Shown: piece after piece, positions 12,762 to 22,862 of the stretch
Numbering within the stretch: the first letter of the stretch is position 1
Layout: every line of letters begins with the position of its first letter
Assembly (NCBI RefSeq): GCF_905220565.1
Contig: NC_059419.1
Span: 3,534,001 to 3,598,000, forward strand
Reading direction: 5' to 3'
Source: Melitaea cinxia
Lineage: Eukaryota; Arthropoda; Insecta; Lepidoptera; Nymphalidae
Length of the DNA stretch: 64,000 bases
Notes under the pieces: model-generated
Database searches by the model: none
What the model saw: only the letters and a program-made list of their open reading frames with translations
What the model was told of the DNA's origin: nothing
Position numbers and translations under genes: made by a program

Positions 12762-12967
12762 GTCTGCCTGTCTGTCGGTTCTGGCTGATCTCTTAAACGC
12801 CCTAACCGACATTAATTTTGACGGAACTTTCACTGGCAGATAACTGATGTAGTAAGTAGTAACTTAGGCTACTTTTATTTAAAAATATTTTTATTTTATA
12901 ACTCTGCGAATTGAAAAATAAAGTTTTTGTTAAATTCAACGCGGACGGAGTCGCGGGAAACAACTAG

Positions 12968-15894
12968 CGTCTCATAAAACTGTGGACAGGTATGTTTTAT
13001 TACAGTCGAAACTGTATCTCGATTCGAGTGAAATCAGTAGCAGCTAGCTTTGTTGAAAGTTAGCTTAAACGCTCGATAGCTCTAAAACTTTTCTCAGCTA
13101 AAACTTTACTGTTACGTCCATATAAAATGAAACATTTCCGAGGGAGGAAAATGTGTGCGTGCAGTACGGGCCGACGGTTTGCATGTTCTGTTTTTTTTTT
13201 CTATGAAATTCTCTTCACAACGCAAGAGATTTTATTTTTTCGCTTATATTTTTTATATTTGAAATGTATTGAGATTCGCTCATGCATAGAAAATGCGCGT
13301 ATCTGTGTATTATAGAATATAGCATTTTATCTGAAGTTTATTTCAAATTGTGTGCTATTTTATGAGCGTCAACTTTTTAAAATAATAGTATTTATGTGAT
13401 AGCTCAATATACTAAATAAACTTTTTATTACATACTAACATGCTTCGTGGCTTTATTCGTTTCATATCCTTAATATAAAAACACTACTGTATTATGGGGG
13501 TCCACGTCCCACTTATATAGGTATCGTAATAAAAATTTGTCACTAATTATGCCATATTTTCCATTTTTTTCCCAAAACAAGTAAAAAAAATTAAAGTATA
13601 AAATATAAATCTCGCTATTTTAGTTAACGTATATTTGTACAGACCGTCCAGGTGTTTGTCATGGGCCTGTGTTTTGTTGCTTGTGTTTGTGTTGCGGGAC
13701 CCCCGACACAATACTTTCATAGATAGATCGTTGGTTGTGAAGCGTTTATCTTATGTATATTATGTAGACAATCGTTATAAATTACAAATCTATATAATTA
13801 TAATTACGACTCATCCATCATTATCATTAAGATACATAAAATAAGATATATAAAATAAGATTCGTAGAATAAGTAAGAGACGCAAACTCAGCGTCTGATC
13901 GGCCCCCCTGACATCCGCTGGGCCGAGACTATAGAAGTTAAGCCAGAGACATTAAAGCCTCCAAATCGGTTACATGTCTTTCATTTTTTTTTTTATTTAA
14001 ATTAAGATAGTTAATAATTAATAAGTAATTAGTATAAATAGTTTTCAAAACGCTCCGAAACCAAAAGTACATATAGAGATAAAAAGGTATCTTTTTAAAT
14101 TGATTTTTGTTCTGTGTTTGTTTGTTGTCAGGACAAGACTTTTGTTGAAATAAGGTTAAAAAAACGACACATTCACGAAAATTATATCAGTCAGTTAGTC
14201 TATATATGCATCTCTCAGTATCTATAAAAATATCAATCCCTATTTCCCTCGGCCATAACTTGAAAATGACTTTACCGATAAAACCATTTTATTTGTAAAG
14301 TCGTCTTCAATTCTATTTATCTTTATTTTTAAAGTTTTTTAATAATCGTTTATAATTTATATTACCCACATAATCTTAAGTTAAAAATAGTCACTATGTG
14401 TCGATATAGCCTAATTGTGATGCAGGCCTGCGCTTTCAACGTATTTATCATTTTAGAAGCGTGTTTGAACTAATGTCCTATCATGCTGTGAGAACATTGC
14501 TTATTTGACGGTGCGGCCTCATTAATTCAAAAACACTTCATCTACACACACAACGTCGTGTAATTATTATTTATCAACTCACACATTGATATTGCTAATC
14601 GTAGGGGTGGCGATTGTCGACAGGATTGGTAAAGCATGCCTATTTTCATTATTTTTTTTTTTTGTAATTTATAACGTAATCCTTTCTTCTGTGATATATG
14701 TACGAAATTGAGTTCTTGAAATATCAACGATATTCTGGACTTAAGCTGGGGACCGTCCAATATCGATGCACGTATTCTCTCCACTAGACCATCTCTTCTT
14801 TTTTGTATAAACTTATATATAACTAGTAACGAAGCTGTGAGGTTTTTTAAAGGCACTAATCTCAAGAGCTACTGGTACGAATTGAAAAATTCTTTTTCTG
14901 TTGGATAGCCTATTTTCCGAGAAAGGCTATTTTTCTTCTCAAATTAACGCATGTAAAACTACGGAGTACAGCTAGTAATACTTGTAAAATTATATTAATA
15001 AAAAAACAACAAAAAATAACAAGCTATTTACATCGTCAATATTTATAAGTACCGGTTGTTTCCGTCAAGAATACATCAGGGTTTAATCAAAACCCATCAG
15101 CGCTTGCTATGTGAACAACAGAATATGGACAGTATGTTTTTATTTATTTTTGTAATAACTGACCGAATGATGACCAATTTTAAAAATATTCCCGCATTGT
15201 TGTATTTTTTTATATTCTAATATTCGGTAGTGTTGTTAACCAAGAAACTGTGGGACGTTACCACCCATTCAGTCAGTCAGTCAGTCAGTTCAGCCTATTG
15301 CCACCTATATACTACCCATTACGGTATAATAAATTATTTCATTGAAACATTTAAGAGCCATTTCACAAAAATCGGTAACAATCCGCGAAATTGTAATATT
15401 TTGACGTCGTTAATCTCAGTGTTGGATGCAATAATGTAATTTATATTCTTGAAATATAATAGAGCAACCTTTGTTGTAGTCCATAGTCAGATCAGAATTT
15501 TGATTTATATTATGTGTATAAAATTATTAACCTTTTCATCAGCCTCCTCCCTGGGTAAACGGTCGCAATGTATACTTTGAAGTCCTACTTTTCAATAACC
15601 TCTACGTTGAAACCATTTTTAAAAAATATCATAATATGTGGAATATAATTTTGTTGTCCACTATCATAGATTTTTATTCCATTTGTATCTTTATTAAACG
15701 ATAAAAAAAATTTAAAGTTACGAATATTTTCCAAATAAGTACAATTTTAAAAGCGATATTTCTCTTAGAAAACTAAGAAATTTTAAGGAACTATCTTAAT
15801 CAAAGTAAACTTACATCATTAAGGAATACAAAAAAAAATAATTAAAAGATGTAATTATTTTTAATACATTTTATATTAAATAATAAAAAGATAG
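12968..15894. other. AT-rich DNA, no supportable gene
   Basis: Holds a GC-rich inverted repeat (tcggccc at 13899-13905 and gggccga at 13920-13926) and a (GTCA)n run near 15267-15288. A 107-codon minus-strand frame at 14542-14865 has no recognisable domain and is not called. Confidence 0.5.
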
Positions 15895-16045
15895 TATATA
15901 TTGCCACGCATCAAGCCCGGTAAATCAGTCGAGCGCTAGCGCTCTTAGAGGTAAGGTTCACGCCAAATTCTGCGCAGCCGTCTCTTTCGCTCACACGCGC
16001 CAAGCGCCTGTTGTTATAGCGGATAAAACGCATTTGTTACTTTCA
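15895..16045. other. GC-rich island in AT-rich DNA
   Basis: The stretch is markedly richer in G and C than its surroundings and contains the perfect palindrome gagcgctagcgctc near 15931-15946. No open frame is convincing. It could be the remnant of a mobile element or a regulatory block. Confidence 0.4.
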
Positions 16046-16486
16046 TAATAAAATATAAATAAAATAAACATATTACGAAAATGACTGTAAAATAATATGA
16101 TGATAATTTCTGTAAACAAATGTATAATTTAATTTTCTTTTCTCACACTATCAATACAAATAGGCATTTCAATCTGTTTGTCTTGTTATTTGTTAATTAA
16201 TATGTTTGTCGGTGTCGATGTCATTAAATGCTTTTTTATTCATATCGTAAATATTAGATTCATTCGTAAACTGAAAAAACTAAATCAATTTAAAAAAATT
16301 GTTTCATAAAATTGATTTTTTTAATTTTATTTTAAATTTATTGATTGTTGTTATATAACATACTTGAAATTTTTAACAAATTAATTATGTAAAAAACATT
16401 TTATACCATAGTTATAATTTTTATTATACATCAGAAAATGATCACGATGGTCTTTTGGTTGTCACACTATACGTACTAGCACAAAG

Positions 16487-16514
16487 ATCGCGCGGCTCGT
16501 ACGATTCGCGCGAT
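16487..16514. repeat. Inverted repeat with CG-rich arms
   Basis: Arms ATCGCGCG (16487-16494) and CGCGCGAT (16507-16514) are separated by 12 bases. They lie in a local CpG-rich patch surrounded by AT-rich DNA. Confidence 0.6.
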
Positions 16515-16761
16515 GCGAACAAAACCTAAACTTGCAGAGCGTAAAATTGTGAAATGGCTCTTAAATTGAACTTCGAAACTGCTTTTTTCTGATTTTTTCT
16601 CCATTGTTTCACAATTAGATACTCCTTAATGGTTGTCATTTTAAATATTTAATATAATAAATGACTAAAAAAATTACACTAAGACATTATTTTGGTTTCA
16701 AAGATATTAAAAATTTTAAAACTGGTTAAATTTTAATTTAAAACTATACGAAAAATAATAT

Positions 16762-16910
16762 CTGATGACATAACATAACATAACAATACACTTTATTGCA
16801 CACCAAAACAGAAATAACACATATTATGGACTTAAACAGAGTATCATCAGGTACAAAAGGCGGCCTTATCGCTAAAAAGCGATCTCTTCCAGGCAACCTA
16901 TGATATTTGT
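16762..16910 (-). mobile_element. LINE 3' end fragment (family F)
   Basis: On the minus strand it reads a block ending aagcgatctcttccaggcaa (plus-strand letters), then a terminal CAATAAAGT-type end, followed by a short tandem tail (repeated ataac on the plus strand). Related copies lie at 19862 and 22605. The structure fits a 5'-truncated non-LTR retrotransposon 3' UTR. The exact clade is not determinable here. Confidence 0.6.
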
Positions 16911-17674
16911 GTCTAAACGCACCCTTATTATAAAATTACGTACACGAACTATAAGTGTAACTGAGAATGCAGTTTTTTTATATTTAAAGACGCGAATTAT
17001 AAAATTAAAATTATTAATAAAATCTAATAAGCTTTAAAATAACAAAGCGGTTAGCGCATTGTATGTTGTATTGTAGCTGTGATAGCAAACGTTATCAATC
17101 GTCCACCACGGGGGGCGGCTAGAACTGGTTGTAACTTGTTATGGGAGTTTACACTCTCCGAGTTTGAGACTGCGATTTAAATGTATTAAGCCTTTGTGTT
17201 CCACGCTTAAGAACGTTAATAGCTTATGTATTTGAATAATTATGAAAGTTAAGATACTTATAGCAAAAAATGTAAAATGTTTGTGTCTGTTTGTTGCTTC
17301 GAGTTTTATTGACATATAAAAAGATATAATAAAGGATTCGCTGAGTATACTTAAAATAATTAATAAAGAAATAATATATATAAATTTGATTCTGCACTAT
17401 ATTCATTACATAGTATAAAACAAAGCTGCTTCCCACTATCCGTATGCTTAAATCTTTAAAACATTGCAACGGATTTTGATCAGCGAAACATTACTCTTGA
17501 TGGAATTACAACTATAAAAAACGCAGGCTAATTTACACTTCTGCATCTAGTTGTTCCGTGCTGCGATAAGAATTCGATTCGCCTTGTCTCTGCCTCGATG
17601 CCTCGTAAGTGTGACCTTTATCACTAAGCGAACGTAATCCAACTAAATTATATACGTACGTAATAGAACGTAAT
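16911..17674. other. AT-rich DNA, no gene seen
   Basis: No supportable gene was found. Confidence 0.55.
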
Positions 17675-17732
17675 CCGCATAAAATTATAAGAAACGTATT
17701 AACGTTTATACGTTTCTTACAATTTTATGCGG
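17675..17732. repeat. Near-perfect 25-bp inverted repeat (hairpin)
   Basis: The left arm at 17675-17699 (ccgcataaaattataagaaa...) pairs with the right arm at 17708-17732 with a single mismatch, around an 8-base loop. It could be a palindromic element remnant or a transcribed hairpin. No flanking repeat family explains it. Confidence 0.8.
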
Positions 17733-17942
17733 TCCTTTAACTGTTTCACGGGTCACTAAGCTTTAGCTGTTTGTTCTTACATAGTGATTATAATTTATGC
17801 GACATTTGAGAAATCAATGTGAAGTAACGTTAGGTATAATATTTTTGTTAGATAAATTTTATGAAACGTTTTGCAAGATTTTCTGAATAAATTTTCCAAG
17901 TGAGTATTTTAACTGGATTTATTATTTTTATTGTACGATTTT

Positions 17943-18228
17943 TTTTATATAACCAGGTCGGCAAACAAGCGTACGGCTCACATGATGGTAAGCAATTACC
18001 GTAGCTTATAGACATCTGCAACGCCAGCAGCATCGCAAGTGCGTTGTCGAGCCCATCCCCAATTCCCCCTAGAAGCTCTGGTCACCTTAATCACCAACCG
18101 AAACACAACACTGCTTGAAAACAGTATTATTTAGCTGTGATCTTCTGTAAGGTCGAGGTACTACTCCAGTCAGGCTGCTCTATTATTTGAGCAGGAAATT
18201 TCCTGCCTACCTCAGTTAAAATCGTAAT
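17943..18228 (+). repeat. Family C dispersed repeat
   Basis: Begins accaggtcggcaaacaagcg, runs through agcttatagacatctgcaac and acacaacactgcttgaaaac, and ends at the motif caggaaatttcctgcctacc. Copies occur at 22075, 29930 (minus), 31706, 48160, 48360 and 50605 (minus). It is a common lepidopteran dispersed repeat; I cannot assign its class. Confidence 0.8.
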
Positions 18229-18264
18229 TTTTGCATTCAAAGACAAGAGATTAATTCCTAAACT

Positions 18265-18400
18265 TTAGAACCTACTTCAGTTAAACGATGATTAATAGAA
18301 TTATAGACCACAGCGAAATACGCTGCAAAATACCGCTTTCGAGTAATGTTGTGTTCCTGTGGTTTGTGTGGTAGCCAGAGCTTATTAGGATACGCCATGT
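18265..18400 (-). repeat. Family C repeat, diverged fragment
   Basis: The plus-strand motifs acctacttcagtta and gttgtgttcctgtggt match the reverse complement of family C, but with many differences. Confidence 0.45.
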
Positions 18401-18865
18401 CAACAGCTAAGTAAGGTTGGCTACATGTTTTGGTACTCTTGGTTTTGAATAGGCTACTCAATTACTATCAAGCGACTCGTACGCTGCTTTGATATTTACC
18501 CGCCTTGTTTTAGACAAAGAATCCTAATATGCGTGTAGTGCTTATACACAAGCAAACAATGTAATGCATGACACATATTAAACCAAAAATAATGTCCTAA
18601 AATTATTTATCGGTTCATCGAAAACAGTAAATATTGGTAGTGTTTCGCATTCATCTTATCAACAAAAAGCTGAAAGGACGTCCACAGAAGGAGGTCAGCG
18701 GAGATCGATCACCTGGCTCTATTTACACGTTTTAATGCGATTCGAGATGCAAGGGGCCATTTTGATATATTAGCTGGACGATTTTTGAAGGCGAGGCGAG
18801 GGCAATGTACTCCCCTTTCCCCACCTATGACTAAATTCAGTATCGGTAATATTTATACTATTTAT
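18401..18865. other. Unique DNA, no gene seen
   Basis: No supportable gene or repeat was found. Confidence 0.5.
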
Positions 18866-19195
18866 ATATGTGCTGTGTGGCTACGGCACTAAAGAATTTA
18901 GCCACCCCCTCTCTTCCCGTGGGTGTCGTAAGAGGCGACTAAGGGATAACAAGGTTCCACAACCACCTTGGAACTTAAGAAGCCGACCGATGGCGGGATA
19001 ACCATCGAACTGCTGGCTTTGAAATACACAGGCCGAAGACGGGCAGCAGCGTCTTCGGTGCGACAAAGCCAGTACTGCGGTCACCAACCCGCCTGCCCAG
19101 CGTGGTGACTATGGGCAAAACACATGAGTTCACGTTATTTTTGGCGTAAACTTGTGGAGGCCTATGTCCAGCAGTGGACTGTATAGGCAGTAATG
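18866..19195 (+). repeat. Family B dispersed repeat, full length
   Basis: A full copy from tgtgctgtgtggctacggca to gtccagcagtggactgtata, followed by an ATG/TAATG-rich tail. It is about 90 percent alike by eye to the copy at 8265. Confidence 0.85.
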
Positions 19196-19423
19196 TAATG
19201 TATGTAATGTAATATTTATACATATAACAATTTTGAGAAATTGTTACATGATTTTTTAAATTTAATTTTATTAAATAATTGTTTTCTGTTAACGCTGTGG
19301 CACATAATGTAAATAAATGTCTCCTCAGTAAAAGCATTAATGAAGCGATAGCGTTGATAATTAGATATTGAAAACAATATTTGAAAAGGTTTTCTAACCG
19401 AATTTTACTAAGATCGTAATATT

Positions 19424-19431
19424 TCATTAAA
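19424..19431. repeat. Target-site duplication of the truncated LINE, left copy
   Basis: TCATTAAA is repeated exactly at 19854-19861 directly after the poly(A). Confidence 0.65.
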
Positions 19432-19433
19432 TC

Positions 19434-19853
19434 ACCACAGGGATGCCGCCGTCATTGAGGGTGTGCTCGAAATGTTAAAATTGTAGCACACCTTATTTGT
19501 AGGAATAAATTGTAATTTAATGTAAGGAAAAAACTTAGGAGTAAAAAAAAAATACTAATAATAACATAGGTTAAGTGTATATTGTAAGTAGGCCAAGTAG
19601 GCCATAAGTGTACATATACGTAAACTAGACAATAAGTGTACATATATTATAGATAGCAAGTAAGTGTATATATAAACATAGATAATAATAATAATTATAA
19701 TAGTGACAACAATAATTAAAGTAAGGCGCAATATAATTCTATGTCTTTTTGCATGTAAGATATCAATTAAGTTTAGCATAATTTGGACGGTGGACTCACG
19801 TCTGCATTAGGGATACTAAGATAGAATAAATAGGTCTCTCAAAAAAAAAAAAA
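19434..19853 (+). mobile_element. 5'-truncated copy of the helicase-carrying R1-type LINE
   Basis: Starts inside the last codons of ORF2 and continues through the 3' UTR to a 13-base poly(A) at 19841-19853. It encodes the same C-terminal residues (DAAVIEGVLEMLKL, stop at 19484-19486) as the long copy at 55744-62850, and its UTR is nearly identical. It is bounded by an 8-bp target-site duplication. It lacks the last 100 or so UTR bases of the long copy and ends 10 bases after an AATAAA at 19825-19830, which suggests use of an upstream polyadenylation site. Confidence 0.9.
19825..19830 (+). promoter_or_regulatory. Polyadenylation signal AATAAA of the truncated LINE copy
   Basis: AATAAA lies 10 bases upstream of the poly(A) start at 19841, the expected spacing. 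The aligned site in the long copy is AATAAT (62714-62719) and was not used there. Confidence 0.6.
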
Positions 19854-19861
19854 TCATTAAA
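19854..19861. repeat. Target-site duplication of the truncated LINE, right copy
   Basis: TCATTAAA, identical to 19424-19431. Confidence 0.65.
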
Positions 19862-19867
19862 ATCTGT

Positions 19868-20025
19868 TGTAGAAGAAGAAAGAAGAAGAAGAAATATACT
19901 TTATTGTGCATATTACAAGCTAACATAACATCCATCTTTAAAAATAAAATTTGCAAAACAATATTATGCACAAAGGCGGTCTTATCGCTAGGTAAGCGAT
20001 TTCTTCCAGACAACCTTGGGGTAGA
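19868..20025 (-). mobile_element. LINE 3' end fragment (family F)
   Basis: The plus-strand text runs from an (agaaga)n tail through atatactttattgtgcat to aaggcggtcttatcgctagg and cttccagacaacctt. On the minus strand this is a LINE 3' UTR ending in CAATAAAGTATAT and a trinucleotide tail. It matches the copies at 16762 and 22605. Confidence 0.6.
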
Positions 20026-20064
20026 GGAGATTTTAAAATAAAAAGAGTACTGTTCTAATCTATT

Positions 20065-20268
20065 TCTAATATATAAAATTCTCGTGTCATGGTGTTAATC
20101 ATGGAACTCCTCCGAAACGGCTCGACCGATTTTAATAAAATTTTGTGGGCATATCGGGTAGGTCTGAGAATCGGCCAACATCTATTTTCCATACCCCTAA
20201 GTTATAAGGAGGGGGATTAAGCGGGTTAATAACATATATGGCAATAAAACGTTTGCGGGGTCAGCTAA
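20065..20268 (+). mobile_element. Short Helitron-like non-autonomous element
   Basis: Starts TCTAATATATAAAATTCTCG and ends gtttgcggggtcagCTAA. The interior (cccctaagttataagg) matches the minus-strand element at 2520-2701. Confidence 0.65.
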
Positions 20269-20336
20269 TATTTATTATAAACATACTGAGAACTTAGTGA
20301 ATTGTGTATTTATGAAGATTTAAAATGAACGATCAC

Positions 20337-20405
20337 GGTTCAGCCCGTAACATCCCACTGCTGGGCATATCTCTCTCTCCATGTTGGAGACGGATCAAAT
20401 GAACA
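20337..20405 (-). repeat. SINE family A 3' end fragment
   Basis: ttcagcccgtaacatcccac and gctgggcatatctctctctc match the reverse complement of the SINE A 3' end. Confidence 0.6.
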
Positions 20406-21142
20406 TAGGCTATAAAACATGACGCAACGATCAGTAACGTTGAACCGTATCAACTAACTGTATAACTAAAATATAAAATCGTGTGAGACATCTATCGATT
20501 TATAAAATCAAGTGAAAAGGGTACGTTAAAGTATTTTCTCAACAATATCGACAACTCATGAACCAACATACGTTACTACAGCGAAGTATCCGAACACCGC
20601 GTCGAACCCGCATACCGGCGCGGTGAAACGTTCCGTTCGCACGACCGACTTAACTATGCCATCTTCGAAATCTATACACTACACTAGATATATGCATCTA
20701 ATTATCTTTAATTGTAATTTATGCTACACTTAAGTCAGCAGTGGTTCGTCAACCTTATGCGGCAATATTCAATCAAAATCGATGTATTTCTGGTTTTGCC
20801 TACTATCGATAGGTTTTTGACACAATTTCTATGAAATTTACATCAAATTCTATCTCCAGTAAGCATGTTCTGAGATGTACGTATTGTATAAGCCATAATA
20901 TTATCTTACAATATCCCTCAAGTTAATAAAACGAACATGTCTCTCCCAGTTGGCCTACAAAGGCGCGGAGCCACTGACACGCCACAGCTTGTTACATATG
21001 CCTTCAGTTATCCGTGTATTATGTAACGAATAAGGTATACATATATCATATTATTAATTGATGACTTGAACCTCGCGGTTTTACTCGGCTTGACTAAAAA
21101 CCAAAGGCGTTAAAGATATTTACAGGAAAATCTTTACGTTTT
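20406..21142. other. Unique DNA, no gene seen
   Basis: A CG-richer patch at 20585-20650 contains no open frame of note. Confidence 0.5.
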
Positions 21143-21420
21143 TAGCCGACTTCAAAAAAAGGAGGTGCTACATAATACCACTGAATTTTTTTATATATAT
21201 GTTACCTCAGAACTTTTTACTGGTTATACCAATTTTGATGATTTTTTAAAAATGGAAATCTGATGCTTGTTGTGTAGTCATATTTTAATTTGTTCGAGAT
21301 CTGACAAGTACTTTAGGAGTTACCTCTATTAACGTGTATTTACTAGATTACATTTTCGTCCTACAGCGTTGTATTACTGGTCGATGTAATTGAAGTCGGT
21401 TTTTTTTTTCGTTTGCGAAA
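21143..21420 (+). mobile_element. Family D inverted-repeat element, outer-module type
   Basis: The left end agccgacttcaaaaaaagga and right end aattgaagtcggttt form inverted repeats. The interior has the module with gttacctcagaacttttta rather than the gtggtaccatg module of 1979. Confidence 0.7.
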
Positions 21421-22074
21421 AATTATGAATTTATAAATGTCAATTCAAAAATATGAATTTTCAATACTCTATCTATTTCTGAATTTGCTTACTAAAGATA
21501 GAATTGTGACGTAATCTCCATAATGTCATGGCATGTGTACTACAAAACTACTTAATGGATTTTAATGAAATTTGACTTGTCGAATTCATCACATAGAAAA
21601 CTCATTACCCTCTTATACTGCACAATCGGTTCTACCAGACATCAAAAGCAACTTTGAACCAAATGTCACTCTTGCAACCTACATTTTTTGACTTTACAAA
21701 AAAGCTCGAAAAAAAAACTTAACAACTGTCGAACCTGCTAACACCTGCTCGGCTTCCGTATAGTATTACAGCACTTCACAGGTCTCTCCGTCGCAAACTG
21801 CCGCGGCACGGGTTTGATTCCCCGGATAAGCTTTTTACGCATAGCTTACTCCGTATAGTTCAATGACTACGTCTGTTACCTGGTTTAAAATTAAACATCT
21901 TAAAATCTTCTAAACTGATTGTAACGAGGAACAAGCAGATATCGTTAAACTGTATTATTAGTAGTGATTTAAAAAAAAACTTTTTTTTTCATATAATATA
22001 TTTTTACTTTTTTAAAAACTTTTCTCGTTTATAAAGCTTAAGAAAAAATAAATTTAATTAATAGTAAGCGATGA
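21421..22074. other. AT-rich DNA with a decayed SINE-like head
   Basis: Around 21763-21850 a B-box-like gggtttgattccc occurs in a tRNA-like context. No gene is supported in the rest. Confidence 0.45.
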
Positions 22075-22295
22075 CCGAAACTCATATACGCCTGCAACAC
22101 CAGAAGCATCGTAAGAGCTTTGCCAATCCTTACCCCAATATCTCCAGAGCTCTGGTGACCTTACTCACCACAGGAACATAATACGGCTTGATAGCACTGT
22201 CATTTAGCTGTGATCTTCTGTAAGGTGGAGGTACTTCCCAGTCGGGTTTCTCCAAATGTTAAGCAGCATATTTTCTGCTCTGTTCTACCTCAGTA
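22075..22295 (+). repeat. Family C dispersed repeat, partial
   Basis: Contains ctgcaacaccagaagcatcg and gctgtgatcttctgtaaggt, then ends like the other copies. The 5' end is missing. Confidence 0.75.
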
Positions 22296-22364
22296 AAAGC
22301 TTATAAATCCCTGTGATTACTTATTATCATAAGAACAGTTAAATAATAATATATAAACAAATTT

Positions 22365-22600
22365 CGAAGAGGTCAATCAATTTGACTGACTTTTGTGTAT
22401 CTTACCTCAAAACTTTTGACTGGGTGGACCGATTTTCATGGCGGCCTTATCACATAGAGAAATTGAGATCTGACATGTACTTTTCGAGCTGTATATAATA
22501 ATGGGTATTTACGCAACTATTTTTTCGTTGACCTACGTTGTTTTATGTGTCGATGTAATTGAAGTCAGTTTTTTCGTTTGCGGGCAAACACAAGTATTAG
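22365..22600 (+). mobile_element. Family D inverted-repeat element, 5' incomplete
   Basis: The right terminus gtaattgaagtcagttttt and the interior cttttgactgggtggaccga match the outer module of family D at 26797. The left inverted repeat is lost. Confidence 0.6.
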
Positions 22601-22607
22601 AATTTAA

Positions 22608-22750
22608 TGTGCTGAATACAGCTGAATACACCAAAAACAGAAATAGTACATAGCAATGAAAGAAAAAAATTTAACAATATATTTATTAGGTACAAAGGGC
22701 GGCCTTATCGCTAAAAAGATATCTCTTACAGGCAACCTTAGGGCAAAGGT
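22608..22750 (-). mobile_element. LINE 3' end fragment (family F)
   Basis: The block acaaagggcggccttatcgc then gatatctcttacaggcaacc matches the copy at 16762. Confidence 0.55.
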
Positions 22751-22794
22751 GTCCAAGTTACAACAAATTTGTAATAAATATTCAAATAATTAAA

Positions 22795-22862
22795 CATATA
22801 CATACATACATTCATACATACATACCCACATACATGCATACATATATATAAATACATATATA
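22795..22862. repeat. CATA/CATACATA-type microsatellite
   Basis: A run of imperfect tetranucleotide repeats followed by TA repeats. Confidence 0.85.

Larger units (their letters stand above)
11893..12967 (+). mobile_element. Helitron-like non-autonomous element, interrupted by a hAT MITE
   Basis: The 5' end TCTATACAAATAAATAAA matches the start of the element at 34728. The 3' end (acgcggacggagtcgcggg, then CTAG at 12964-12967) matches the same family. The element is split by the insertion at 11972-12753; without it the element is about 285 bp. Confidence 0.7.

Noticed and set aside
14542..14865. 107-codon minus-strand frame as a possible gene
   Set aside because: No recognised domain, no clear coding bias beyond the local composition and no splice support.
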